NCBI RefSeq assembly: GCF_042477335.2
Contig: NC_091245.1
Location: 116,036,501 to 116,100,500, forward strand
Length of the DNA: 64,000 bases
Direction of reading: 5' to 3'
From: Ovis canadensis
Taxonomy: Eukaryota; Chordata; Mammalia; Artiodactyla; Bovidae
The notes beneath the pieces are model-generated. The model searched no databases, was not told the DNA's origin, and was given only the letters and a program-made list of their open reading frames with translations. This document shows positions 11,880 through 58,704 of the stretch, piece after piece. Each line of letters opens with the position of its first letter. Position 1 is the stretch's first letter. The translations under genes and the position numbers were made by a program.

Positions 11880-12310
11880 TGTGGATTAGGGAAAGGCTTT
11901 TTAGAAGACATCTGAAAAATAAGTAAAGAAAGCAAGAGTTAGACAAAGAAAATCAAGACAGTCCAGAGAGTGTCAATGAGAATATGAAAGTTCTGTAAGT
12001 GTAAAACAGCATCATGAATGGGACATGGGTGTGATGGGAGATGATAGCGGAAATATAAACAGTGGTGAGATTATGGAGGTCCTAGGATACAGGCTATGGA
12101 GGTAGACTTTATCTTGTAGGTGATGGTGGTGGTGGCAGGGGGCGGGGGAGGGTTGTAGACATTTAAACAGACCAGTAAAATGGTCAGATTTACATTTAAG
12201 ACTGATCATTCCAGCTGCTACTGAAAAGACAAATTGGGGGATATAGGTGAGGGTTGTAAGGCTGGAGGCAACAGTGAGATAGACTGGTAGTTGGAATAAA
12301 AGGAAGGGAC
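11880..12310 (+). repeat. Old mammalian repeat, unassigned
   Basis: Pattern 'GGATACAGGCTATGGAGGTAG' to 'AAAATGGTCAGATTTACATTT' and 'GATCATTCCAGCTGCTACTG' recurs in reversed form at 40270-40500. Family not named. Confidence 0.45.
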
Positions 12311-14044
12311 AAATTAGAATCTGAATGCCTCATGAGACCTCCCAAATAGATCTATCTAGTAGGCAAATAAAAGTCTGAGTCTCAAGGAAGAAGTCAGATA
12401 TAGCAGTACTTTTAGGATCCTTAAGCAAATAGCTTAAAACAATCAGTATGTATGGTACTCTGAAGGGGAATATTCATGCAGAAAAAGAGAAAAAAAAAAT
12501 CAAGGTTTAAACTTATACTATTTAAAGGACACACAAAGAAAGAGCCCCTAAGAAGCATGAGATAAGTAGAACAAACAGGAGAAGAGCAAAGGGATTTAGG
12601 TTTCAAGAAGGGTCTGATCAAAGGTGTCAGAGGTAACAGAGGGTCTAGAAAGCAGCACTGATCAACAGCACGGGTAGAGTGGGGGCTATTCATTTTCCAA
12701 GATCAATAAGAGAGGCAGATAAATGTGGGGTGGACAGGAAGTTAAGATAGGTTACTTGTATTTTCTCAATTAACTAGGTACAAGGTTGCTGGAAATGTTT
12801 GTGGCCCCTAGGAAATCTCCATCCTCAAATCAGTGGGTCTTTGATGGCAAGGAGGGCATAAGACCCAGTCTTAGTAATTCACCTATTCCTACCACACTAG
12901 ACCAAGTGAATCAATTTTTCATCCTTACTAACCCACTAAAAAAAAGTAGAAGCAATCTGGAAATCTTGTCACTTAAAAAGAGATTAAAAAAGTTTAACCA
13001 AAAGCACTAGCTACCACAGGAACACCACCTGAGTTAAAGACGAAGTCCTAGTTGCAGGCTGTGACGGCCTCACTGAGCATCCCGTCTTGTCAGCCAAAGG
13101 TCTCTCAGTCTTTACAGGTCTGTCATCTGGGACCTCAAGCGCAATCTAGAACAGAAAAAGAACACGAACTAAAAAAGGAACTGGCATAAAAATTGCAGGC
13201 ACATGTGAATGTGTGTTAAGTGCTTGAAAAATACCATTTAGACAACTCTAGTCAATAAAAAAAGAAGTTGGAAGCTGAGGAAGGAGGAGGTAGTTATCAC
13301 TGAAAGTTATAAGACTGGGAGCTGACAAATGATAAAGGAGTGTCAAGAACTGGAGTAAGCTGAAGCTGCAGACCAAGAATCTGCTGTATGTCATTTTGTG
13401 TTATTTCCTCCAAGGTGCTCAGCTGGAGATTTGTGGGACAGATTCAGGATTAAGGTCTTGACAGGCACTGGGGTCTGAGGCAAGGAAACACAGGGCATCT
13501 GGATATTGATAAATCATGCGGTCTAGGCTGGGAAGGAAGGTAATGGCAGGAGGGCTGAGAGGGAAAATGAAATATAAGAGCACATATGGACCATGTGAGG
13601 GTATATAGGTGCAGGGGAGAAAGATGTTGCAGCCACAAAGAGTAATGGAATCTAATTTTCTGCGGTAGTTAATGTCTTTATGAATGATGACAAAACTCTA
13701 GACAGTCTAGGTTGGGATTTCTGTATTTCTGATGTTCTGCCTTCTACTCCACAATGACCAGTAACAGACAACTAAATGTTGAAAAGTCAGATCTACCCTT
13801 ATAATCAAGACAACCTGAATAAATACCTATTAGTTTTTTCTTAACTTTAATTCTAATAAACTACCAACCTGCCATATCTACAGTAAAATTATCCCCCAAA
13901 TACACAATTATTAGCCTATAAATACCATCATTCTGCTCTTCTTTTACCTCATTTTTCTCTCTCCGTATGGTTTGCAGGATATTTTACTGAGACAGTGTAT
14001 AAATAATAATAGTCAAAATAACTAGTAATATTAATAATTATTCT
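12310..14044. other. Unassigned intergenic sequence
   Basis: 1.7 kb with no convincing gene, splice-linked frame or recent repeat. Frames of 60-90 codons here lack any family resemblance. Confidence 0.4.
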
Positions 14045-14250
14045 GCCAAATACTTTACATGAATAAATCTAACCTTCATGACACCCTATAAATCAGATAT
14101 TATAGCTATTTTAAAAATGCAGAAACCAGTTTAGTTAGGTTAAGCAAGCTGTGTGAGTCCACATAGATGGTAAGCAGTGTAATGAGGGATTTAAAGCCAG
14201 CTTCTTCTGACTCAAGATCTGAGCTCTCAGCCTTTACTGCTAACTATATT
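14045..14250 (-). repeat. MIR SINE relic
   Basis: Reverse MIR: ATATTATAGCTATTTTAAAA, GGTTAAGCAAGCTGTGTGAG, GATTTAAAGCCAGCTTCTTC, all in expected order. Confidence 0.65.
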
Positions 14251-14489
14251 CCTTTTCTCTGTTTCTAAGAAGATATGGCCTAGTGGAGTTACGTGCATTC
14301 ACAAGTAATCAGCTTGATTTGGCAAGTGCCAATGAGAAAGGTCTCTTTTTTCCAGACTCAATGTTTTAAAAAAATCTATTTCCTAACTAATTTTTGAGTT
14401 TTATTAGATTCAGACTTTTGAGAATGACATCAGTAAATGGACATAAAGGGGAAAAGAAAGCCCTAAACTACTGAATATGAAATGCACTT

Positions 14490-14800
14490 TTACTTCAAAT
14501 CAGCATAAATTTCTATATTAATAGGTAGAGCCTTTACTCCCCCATACAACAAAGTACAAGAATTTGTGTCTACTGTCAATACAATCTTTCCAGCATTATT
14601 CTTCACTTGATTCAGTGCAGATTTCCTAACCAGTACATCACCCTCACTAATTAATACTGTACCCTGCAGTCCGATGCAAGTTCTATTATATCTTCCAGTG
14701 TCCCAATACATAATAAAACTAAATGGTTGTCCCCCATTCTCCCCGACAACTAAGCCATCCTATCGTCCCATCTTCTGCTGCACGGCCTTGATTTGTGACT
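14490..14800 (-). pseudogene. Possible retrocopy fragment of an unidentified protein
   Basis: On the minus strand a 73-codon frame (14711-14490) with non-repetitive, protein-like composition (for example SEGDVLVRKSALNQVKNNAG, then ALPINIEIYADLK and stop). Just upstream on the same strand, 14798-14732 reads GRAAEDGTIGWLS-like sequence in another frame, as if broken by a frameshift. I do not recognise the parent. No splice sites or poly(A) tail mark it as an exon or clear retrocopy, so it may be chance. Confidence 0.25.
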
Positions 14801-14971
14801 AGGTATGAGGCGCCTGCCCCTCGTTCAGGCATCAACTATAGAATCCAACTCACTGAGGGACATGTGTGTTCAGGGAACAGTTCAGTGTTGGAAGGCACTG
14901 GCAGTGCCTGGCTCTTGTGGCAGCATGAAAGAAGGGAGGCAGAAGAAAAGACCAGGATTCTATCCTACATG

Positions 14972-15102
14972 GGAGTAGGAACTAGCAACCCACTCCATTA
15001 TTCTTGCTTGCAAAATGCCATGGACAGAGGATCCTGGTGGGCTACAGTCCATAGGGTCACAAAGAGTTGGATGCAACTGAAGTGACTTAGCATGCACGCA
15101 CG
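14972..15102 (+). mobile_element. Bov-A SINE monomer
   Basis: GCAACCCACTCCATTATTCT through GAAGTGACTTAGCATGCACG; diverged Bov-A body without the tRNA head. Confidence 0.85.
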
Positions 15103-15210
15103 AACTTCTGCACATAGCTTTCGGTGGCATAATTTCCCTGAATTAACCCCTAAGTTGATGATGGTATCTATTAGCCCCTTTTCCCTTTTTAATGAATCCT
15201 AAAAGAGATA

Positions 15211-16235
15211 TTGTGGATCACAAAAAACTATGGAAAATAAGAGATGGAAATACCAGACCACCTTATCTGCCTCCTGAGAAATCTGTATGCAAGTCAGGAA
15301 GCAACAGTTAGAAAGGGACATGGAACAGACTGGTTCCAAACTGGGAAAGGAATACGTTAAAGCTGTATATTGTCACCCTGCTTATTTAACTTATATGCAC
15401 AGTACATCATGTGAGATGCAGAGCTGGATGAAGCACAAGCTGGAATCAAGACTGCCGGGAGAAATATCATTAATCTCAGATATGCAGAGGACACCACCCT
15501 TATGGCAGAAAGTGAAGAACTAAAGAGCCTCCTGATGAAAGTGAAAGAGGAGAGAGTGAAAAGCTGGCTTAAAACTCACATTCAAAAAACTATCATGGCA
15601 TCCAGCCCCATCACTTCATGGCAAATAGATGGGGTAACAACAGAAACAGTGACAGACTTTACTTTTGGAGGCTCCAAAATCACTGGAGATGGTGACAGCA
15701 GCCATGAAATTAAAAGACACTTGCTCCTTGGAAGAAAAGCTATTACCAACCTAGACAACATATTAAAAAGCAGAGACATTATTTTTCTGACAAAGGTCTG
15801 TCTAATAAAAGCTAAGGTTTTTCCAGTAGTCATGTATGGATATAAGAGTTGGACTATAAAGCAAGCTGAGCGCCGAAGAATTGAAGCTTTCGAACTGCGA
15901 GGGTGAGAGTCCCTTGGACTGCAAGGAGATCCAACCAGTCCATCCTAAATGGTATCAGTCCTGGGTGTTCATTGGAAGGACTGATGCTGAAGCTGAAACT
16001 CCAATACTTTGGCCACCTGAGGCGAAGAACTGACTCGTTGGAAAAGACCCTGATGCTGGGAAAGATTGAAGGCAGAAGAGGACGACAGCGGGTGGGATGG
16101 TTGGATGGCATCACCGACTCAATGGACATGAGTTTCAGCAAGCTCGGGGAGTTAGTGATGGACAGGGAAGCCTGGCGTGCTGCAGTCCATGGGGTCGCAA
16201 AGAGTCAGACATGACTGAGCGACTGAACTGAACTG
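15211..16235 (+). mobile_element. BovB LINE, 5'-truncated, with 10-bp target duplication
   Basis: Plus-strand BovB reverse transcriptase to 3' end, closing GACTGAACTGAACTG. The YADD region is mutated (LRYAEDTTLM-like) and the frame is broken more than once. AAAAGAGATA is repeated at 15201-15210 and 16236-16245. It ends about 200 bp before the NUF2 CpG island. Confidence 0.95.
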
Positions 16236-16245
16236 AAAAGAGATA

Positions 16246-16433
16246 ATACCTGTAAGCATCCAACACAGAACCCGGGGGCTCTGCTCAAAAAACATCAACA
16301 TTATTATCACTCTGAGTCTCTATGACTTACCTTGCCCCACTGACAGCCCCAAGTCCTCCTTTCCTTCTTACCCTGAGCTTAGCTTAAGTCTCCAGAAACC
16401 CTCTATTCATTTTCGCTCTACATCTCCAAAGCC
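16246..16433. other. Sequence between BovB and CpG island
   Basis: Short unique stretch leading into the NUF2 promoter; nothing recognised. Confidence 0.5.
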
Positions 16434-16647
16434 AAACACGTCCATGGACCTCGGGAATTCCGCGGCAACGCCGGACTACTTCCCCAAACCGCGGCTCTGT
16501 CACTTCCTGCAGAAGTTCCGACTGATCGTCAACTCCGCGAAAAATAGTTCCGCCTAGAGCCCAGCGTTCTCTCTCGCAACTCCAGCGCCAACCGCTCTAA
16601 GCATATTGAGCCCAGCCGGTACCCGGCGCGGCTGGAGCGCAGGAAGT

Positions 16648-16656
16648 GGGCGGGGC
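16648..16656 (+). promoter_or_regulatory. GC box (Sp1-type)
   Basis: GGGCGGGGC lies 27 bases upstream of the CDE/CHR-like module, next to an ETS-like AGGAAGTG. This is typical of TATA-less housekeeping and cell-cycle promoters. Confidence 0.5.
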
Positions 16657-16682
16657 GGAACGGGGAGGGACTTCCAGGGGGA

Positions 16683-16697
16683 GGCGGCTGGTTTGAA
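16683..16697 (+). promoter_or_regulatory. CDE/CHR-like cell-cycle element
   Basis: GGCGG at 16683-16687 is followed after exactly four bases by TTTGAA at 16692-16697. From family knowledge this is the arrangement of the tandem CDE/CHR in G2/M promoters such as CDC25C, bound by DREAM in G0/G1 and by MYB-MuvB and FOXM1 in G2/M. NUF2 is a mitotic gene, so the site fits. Its occupancy is inferred. Confidence 0.65.
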
Positions 16698-16699
16698 AA

Positions 16700-16788
16700 T
16701 TGACAACGGTCGATGTTTGCTGACCTTTGACTTTGCGTGTAGCTGCTCCACGGACTCGCCGCTGTCCTGTGGGCGGCTGCTGCGGTAG
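16700..16788 (+). other. NUF2: NUF2 exon 1 (5' UTR), approximate start
   Basis: The CpG island ends in a good splice donor, TAG|GTGAGA at 16788/16789; GCG|GTAGGT at 16784/16785 is an alternative. No ATG-led frame joins to exon 2, so the exon is untranslated. The 5' end cannot be read from sequence and is set just downstream of the CDE/CHR-like module, where start sites usually fall in such promoters. Confidence 0.55.
16704..16709 (+). promoter_or_regulatory. MYB-like site CAACGG
   Basis: CAACGG fits the YAACNG MYB consensus and lies six bases after the CHR-like TTTGAA. A six-base match is common by chance; the position beside a CHR is what makes it worth recording. Confidence 0.3.
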
Positions 16789-17190
16789 GTGAGAGCAAAG
16801 AGACGCGCGTGGACGGAGTCCGGGAGACAGTGTGTGCTTTCTCGCTCTGGAGCCACGGGCCTGACTGTTTTCGTTCCACGCGTCGCTGGGGAGGAGGCTG
16901 CAGAAGCCCGCCTTTGGGTGCTGCGGGTGAGCGCATAGGTCGTTTTCGTTAGATTTTAGTCCCCAAAACAATCTGAACTCATTTCCTACGAAACGAATAT
17001 CTGCCGTCTGGTACAGCAAAGATTACTCGAGAAGAAACTTGCAGTCCAGTTGGTCAGTTGAAGGTTGTATTTCTATATTTTTAACCGATTTATTTAGAAG
17101 CTAATGGGGTTCCAGATGGTGTCATAAATTTCCGTTACTCACACATCGCTTAACCAAAGTCAAAACCAAAAATCGAAAGGCTAAAATATC

Positions 17191-17252
17191 ATGTTGTTGT
17201 TCAGTCGCCAGGTCGTGTTCTTTGCGATCCACTGGACCGCAGCTCGTCATGC
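17191..17252 (-). mobile_element. Bov-A 3' fragment
   Basis: GTTGTTGTTCAGTCGCCAGG, then GATCCACTGGACCGCAGC: the 3' tail of a Bov-tA/BovB-type element in reverse, unusually keeping several CpGs near the CpG island. Confidence 0.65.
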
Positions 17253-18191
17253 TGCGGTGTGATATTAGAAATATCATGCTTAATCCAAAAGTCAGAGGAA
17301 GAGGGCGATGTATATATAGCGCTTTGCGTGCATGGCGCGATCATTTTTCCCTGAATAACTTCGGGAAACTTTTAATTTTTTGGGGGTTGGGACTCTTTTC
17401 TCTTTGTTTAGCATCGGCTCCCTGGCCTTCTGATTTCCACGATGTAGTTTGTTTTAGAAAAATGAACCTACTGTGCGCTGGTTTGTGGTGTTGCAGATAA
17501 TGGGACACCGAGAGGTGATTAGCAGTAAATGACCTGCTACTTTACATATTAGGTCATTTATATACTTTATTTCACCAGAGAGCTCAAACTGGATTGGAAG
17601 GCCTCTTCACCTGTCTTTTTCTCTCCCTCTCCTCCCTATTCCGTTCTCCCTCCCTCTCCACATACTCGTGAATAAATTGGAACTGAATTTGTACTATCAA
17701 AGAAAATAGAAGTTAGATAGGAGAGATGGTTTCAAAGGGAAACATTGGAAGTTTGGGAAATGTCCTGGAAGAGACTAACTTGTAACAGAAAATTTATTAG
17801 GTTATTAAATTATAGAAGTTTTTAAAGCCAAGCAGAAACATTTGAATTTGATATGATGGGCAGGGCAAGTAATTATTTTTGTAAAGATGTTACCTGATGC
17901 ATTTGTTGTTCTATGCAGATTAACTTGATGGCAAAGTGCACAAGTTTTAGAAGGTAGAGATGTGTGATAATAATTATGAAGATATTGTATTTTGCACCTC
18001 TTTCTCTATTGGAATAATCTCTGATCCAGATATATTAATAGTTTGTTTTGGAAAATTGACTTTTTTGCTGTCTTTCTTTGGGCAATGATTTTTAAATCTA
18101 TGACTTAGATGAAAATATAGAATGCATATTTATGTTAAAAGGGACATATAACATGTGAGGTGTCAGAAGCTGGATACAAAAAGATTCTGAC

Positions 18192-18607
18192 AGTAAGAGT
18201 TGGACTGTGAAGAAAGCTGAGCGCCGAAGAGTTGATGCTTTTGAACTGTGGTGTTGGAGAAGACTCTTGAGAGTCCCTTGGACTGCAAGGAGATCCAGCC
18301 AGTCTATCCTGAAGATCAGTCCTGCGTGTTCATTGGAAGGACTGATGGTGAGGCTGAAACTCCAATACTTTGGCCACCTCACGTGGAGTAGACTCATTGG
18401 AAAAGACCCTGATGCTGGGAGGGATTAGGGGCAGGAGGAGAAGGGGTTGACAGAGGATGAGATGGTTGGATGGCATCACCGGCTCGACGCACATGAGTTT
18501 GTGTGATCTCTGGGAGTTGGTGATGGACAGGGAGGCCTGGCATGCTGCGATTCATGGGGTCGCAAAGAGTCAGACACGACTGAGCAACTGAACTGAACTG
18601 AACTGAT
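18192..18607 (+). mobile_element. BovB LINE 3' end
   Basis: Starts in the block GAGTTGGACTGTGAAGAAAG and runs to the ACTGAACTGAACTGAACTGA-type end. Codes the last ~120 residues of BovB ORF2 with frameshifts. Confidence 0.93.
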
Positions 18608-18632
18608 AGAAGGAAAGTCTGGAATTATGAAA

Positions 18633-18735
18633 TTCAATAATAGGAAATTGGAATGATAGGAAATGTTTGCATTATGAAATTCAATAGTATGAAATAGGAA
18701 TAATGGGGAATTCAGTCATAGGAAATACAAATCCT
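18633..18735 (+). repeat. Degenerate short tandem repeat
   Basis: ATTATGAAATTCAATA occurs at 18633-18648 and again 38 bases later, with partial repeats of ATAGGAAAT between and after. Local, not a known element. Confidence 0.5.
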
Positions 18736-18856
18736 TAAGGTTCAAATAATCAGTTATGTAAAAAGAGCATGGAGAAGTCCTGGCTTGTGGACTACAAAGT
18801 CATATAAGAAGTCATGGAGAAGTGGGCTACGTTGAAAAAGTTCTGGGACTTGGAGT

Positions 18857-18859
<3 letters not shown>

Positions 18860-18895
<36 letters not shown>
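18860..18895 (+). repeat. (CA)n microsatellite
   Basis: About 18 uninterrupted AC units. Confidence 0.97.
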
Positions 18896-18905
<10 letters not shown>

Positions 18906-18914
18906 AAGTGTTAT

Positions 18915-19385
18915 AATAGCATGAGATCAGCAGTGACTATTGCCAACTCTATTGATATTCCACCGTAATCAGACCATATCTGGAGTGTTAGGTTCAGTTT
19001 GAGCATTACATTTTAAGAAGACTCCGTGAAGTAGTTTTAGAGGAAAGTGAGTAGAATGATAGTTTCTAAAACAGTCATAAATGGAGTGGCTATTCTTAAA
19101 CTATACTTACTTTAGATCAGAGAGGACTAAGCAGAGAGATAGGATAGCTTTCTTCACATTTTTGAAAGTGGAGTCATGTGACTGAGGATTAATAAATTCT
19201 ATTTAGCTGCAGTGACAAGAAGTAGGACCAGAAGATGAGTTATAACAAACTGATTTCTGTATAGTATGAGAAAGAATTATCTGATTATTAGAGCCACACT
19301 AAGGTGGACAAAAAGTTGCCTTGAGACAGTGAATTCTGTGATGTTTCAAATGTTTAAGCAGAACTGGGAAGTTATTTGTCAATCA
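18915..19385 (+). repeat. L3/CR1 LINE relic
   Basis: Ordered matches to a CR1-clade 3' region: AATCAGACCATATCTGGAGT, AGAGAGATAGGATAGCTTTC, AAAGTGGAGTCATGTGACTG, ATTAGAGCCACACTAAGGTG. Very old. Confidence 0.6.
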
Positions 19386-19510
19386 CTTTTCAGGGTGTTT
19401 AGCAGCTTGCTGGGCCTACTACCCACTAGATTCCAGTAGCATCCTCAGTCTAGTGCAGACAAGCAAAAGTGTCTCCAAACTTGTGAGAACAACTGCTCTA
19501 GGAGAACACA
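19386..19510 (+). repeat. hAT-type DNA transposon relic
   Basis: CAGGGTGTTTAGCAGCTTGC, CTACCCACTAGATTCCAGTA and AAGTGTCTCCAAAC are in the order of a mammalian Charlie-type element; exact family not assigned. Confidence 0.5.
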
Positions 19511-19620
19511 GGTGCGAATATTTCACTATTGAAGGACCTTGTAGGGAGTGGTGTTTTTGTTATTTTGTTTTTCAAGTTCTCACTCTGGTGATTTGAGTTC
19601 CTGCCAGTTACAGCTATTCA

Positions 19621-19833
19621 TAGGCTTCCCTGGTGGCTCAGACGGTAAAGAATCTACCTGCAGTGCAGGTGACCTGTGTTCAATCCCTGGGTCAGGAAGA
19701 TCCCCCGGAGAAGGGAATGGCAAGCCACTTCAGTATTCTTGCCTGGAGAATTCCATGGTCAGAAGAGCCTGGTGGGCTACAATCCATGGTGTCGCAAAGA
19801 GTGATGATGACATGACTGATGACTTTTACTCAC
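19621..19833 (+). mobile_element. Bov-tA SINE with 12-bp target duplication
   Basis: Full tRNA-derived head (GGCTTCCCTGGTGGCTCAGA) and Bov-A body. TTACAGCTATTC at 19608-19619 and 19834-19845. Confidence 0.95.
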
Positions 19834-20198
19834 TTACAGCTATTCTATTCTTGCTCTTTTTTTTTTCTCTCTGGTCCCACTTACATCTTAAACCTTCTTA
19901 ATCTCACTGTGTATCATTAAATAGAATGTCAAATCAGAGTACAATGCAGCTTATTGTTTATTTACCCTGTGTTGCTGTTGTTTGTGTATAGATTCTGCTG
20001 ATAGTGTTACCTATATATTTTACTTTGAAGATTAATTCTCAGGATCTTATTGAACTCTGCCTCCCAAACTTTAAAAAAAACAAAAAACATAGTTTCTCAT
20101 CTGTCTGTTCAACCTAAGTCCTCTTTCCCATGAAAAAGAAAACGGCATTAGTTAAATTAGAAAATGACTGTGTTGCTTTAGAATAAAAGCTGTTTTAG

Positions 20199-20264
20199 AA
20201 TATATATGTGTGTATATATATATGTGTGTGTAAATATGTGTGTGTGTATGTGTGTATATATTTG
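20199..20264 (+). repeat. TA/TG simple repeat
   Basis: Interleaved (TA)n and (TG)n runs. Confidence 0.9.
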
Positions 20265-20448
20265 TTTTTAGTGTCACCTTACTAGGATGTGTGATGGTTT
20301 GATGATAGCACCACGTTAAATATAGCTCAACCCTGGCTTGTTAATTTTGTCCTTACATTTGTCAGCTTCCAGGTGGTGAGAACTGCTGGTTGTGCCATGT
20401 TTCTGACCTTTGTTTTTAATTCCTTCAAGCCAACAGGAGACTCCCAAG

Positions 20449-56650
<36,202 letters not shown>

Positions 56651-56883
56651 TGGAATTACACATCTTTTTATAAAAAGCTTGTCAACTTTTAATTGTATAT
56701 TTTGAAAGGGAATAGTTAAGTTGAAGTTAATGAAAGTATCAAAAGTACCAAATAGTGTTGGCTCAGTCATTTTTTATATACTCTTATAGATTATTATTTT
56801 GTAAGATAATACATTTATTGTAGACTTCCATGAACTTAAATTGTGCAGGTATTCATGTCTCTGCTCCTTGTTGTAGTGGTTGA

Positions 56884-56889
56884 AATAAA
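56884..56889 (+). terminator. NUF2: NUF2 polyadenylation signal AATAAA
   Basis: This is the first canonical AATAAA after the stop codon, 234 nt downstream, followed within 30 bases by a run of T. A longer 3' UTR using later signals cannot be excluded. Confidence 0.7.
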
Positions 56890-56964
56890 ACAAACAATTG
56901 CATTTGAAATTTTTTTTTCCCTGTTATTTTCATGGCTTTTGTCTCTTCGTTTGTCAACATACAG

Positions 56965-57305
56965 AGGTCTAGTATTATTGAGCCCTGACTTTGCACCAAG
57001 CGTTGTGGGATCTCATTTGGTCTTCACTCAGACAGCTCTAAATAGACATTTTTATAACTACTTGATGGGTGAAGTAACTATGACGGTCCTGAAAGAGTAA
57101 ATAGTTGAGCCAAAATTTGAACTGTGCTTTGTATAATACTGAGGTCTGGAATGTTTTTACTATACCATCCTTCCTAATGTAATTATTAAAAGAGGAAGTA
57201 TGATTGTGGTGGTCTTATGCTAAGACATTTTTCTGAGGAAAGTAAAATGTGCAAACTGCTTAGAACAGTGCCGTGGTAGACAATACATATTAATTAATGG
57301 TATTT
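56965..57305. repeat. Two MIR relics
   Basis: 56965-57145 in reverse (CTACTTGATGGGTGAAGTAA, TTGAACTGTG) and 57225-57305 forward (AACTGCTTAGAACAGTGCCG). Confidence 0.55.
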
Positions 57306-57317
57306 AGAGTTCCAGTT

Positions 57318-57588
57318 CGGAGAAGGCAATGGCAGCCCACTCCAGTACTCTTGCCTGGAGAATCCCATGGATGAGGAGCCTGGTAGGCTGCAGTCCATGG
57401 GGTCGCTAAGAGTCAGACACGACTGAGTGACTTTACTTTCACTTTTCTTTTTCATGCATTGGAGAAGGAAATGGCAACCCACTCCAGTGTTCTTGCCTGG
57501 AGATCCCAGGGACGGTAGAGCCTGGTGGGCTACCGTCTCTGGGGTCACACAGAGTCGGACACAACTGAAGCGATTTAGCAGCAGCAGC
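57318..57588 (+). mobile_element. BOV-A2 SINE with 12-bp target duplication
   Basis: Two monomers with a (CAG)n end. AGAGTTCCAGTT at 57306-57317 and 57589-57600. Confidence 0.96.
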
Positions 57589-57600
57589 AGAGTTCCAGTT

Positions 57601-58355
57601 ATTTTTCTCTTTGACAGAAATATAAAATACTACAGTAAGTAGAGAGTAGGCTTTCAGTAAGAGGAAAAGCCCTAGGAAGAGTGGTAAGGGCTAGGTGTCC
57701 AATGGAGGACTAGTTGGGGCACAAAATTGAGCTATTGCCCTGTCCCTTTCTTGCTTTTTAAAAAAATAAGTTCAGCCTATGGAAAGGTCTATTTATGGGG
57801 CTGGGCAACAGGTGTAAACATGACCATGTCTCTCATTTTATGTTTAAAAAATGTTAAACTCACCAACACCTGTCTCCACTTTTAGCTCTTGTTCTTTTTT
57901 TTTTCCCCCACAACCAAATTTCTAGAAAACCTAATTTATATGTGCCTCTATTTCTTTCCCTGCCCATAGTGGTGCTGTTATTTCTATTCATACTGGTTCA
58001 CTGAACTTTCTAAAATCATTTTACTAGTTATCGAAATTCCCTGGACCATTTTAATCTTTATCTTCCTTACATTCTACCTGTCCAATACTTTTTCCCCTGT
58101 GTCTCAGTAACACTGCTCTCTTGGTTCTCTTGTCTGTTCCTTTTAGATGTTTTCCCATGAGGGTCTCATTCTCTGTTCTTGCCTAGAGTGTTTGTGTTCT
58201 CTAGGCATCTGCCCTTTACCCTCCTTCTCTTCCCAACCTCTGTACCCTCCTTGAAAACTTTCATCTACACCCACCGCTTCAATCGTGAATTAAACATCCA
58301 TGCAACTTTTACTGCACTGTGTACATTGTTAACATTTGTCATATTTTTCCTGAAT
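57601..58355. other. Downstream intergenic, unassigned
   Basis: Pyrimidine-rich; some resemblance to old LINE 3' sequence after 57890, but I cannot place it. Confidence 0.35.
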
Positions 58356-58357
58356 TT

Positions 58358-58605
58358 CAGACTTGGGTATTCAATAGCCAATACAGTATACCCTGACAAC
58401 ACTGCTGTGAACTGCAAGGGTCTACTTTTACATGAATTTGTTTCAGTCGAACTTTTGAATAAATGATCCACTGTGGGTTGAATCCATGGATGCAGAACTG
58501 TGGATACGGAGGACTACTATGGCCCTTGAGCATCAGCAGACACAATCTGAGACCACCGGTCCTGGGGCCAGTCCCCTGCGGATACTGAGAGGTGACTGTA
58601 GATAT
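58358..58605 (+). repeat. Tigger/MER2-type DNA transposon relic
   Basis: GTGGGTTGAATCCATGGATG, TGTGGATACGGAGGACTACT and the end CTGCGGATACTGAGAGGTGA match a TcMar-Tigger terminal region. Confidence 0.6.
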
Positions 58606-58704
58606 TTTTAACCTTGTGGCATTCTGGTGAAGCCTAACGGACCTTTTCAGAGTAATGTTTTTTGTGCATAAAGTAGAATACAGGATTGCAGGTGGAACCA
58701 ATTA

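Larger units (their letters stand above)
16434..16950 (+). promoter_or_regulatory. NUF2: NUF2 CpG-island promoter
   Basis: This stretch is GC-rich and dense in CpG, in sharp contrast to the AT-rich, CpG-poor flanks. It holds a GC box (16648-16656), an ETS-like AGGAAGTG (16641-16648), the CDE/CHR-like module (16683-16697) and a MYB-like CAACGG (704-709 of 16 kb). I see no TATA box at a convincing distance. It ends in the non-coding first exon of NUF2. Long open frames on both strands here are a by-product of high GC. A divergent transcript is possible but nothing in the sequence demands it. Confidence 0.85.
16789..20429 (+). other. NUF2: NUF2 intron 1
   Basis: 3.6 kb. Holds a Bov-A 3' fragment, a BovB 3' end, a (CA)n run, an L3/CR1 relic, a DNA-transposon relic and a full Bov-tA SINE, all listed separately. 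17255-18190 and 19850-20195 show nothing recognisable. Confidence 0.8.

Noticed and set aside
16529-17019. Three overlapping minus-strand frames of 100-140 codons in the CpG island
   Set aside because: They lie in three registers over the same GC-rich DNA, resemble no family and overlap the NUF2 promoter; stop codons are simply rare in GC-rich sequence.
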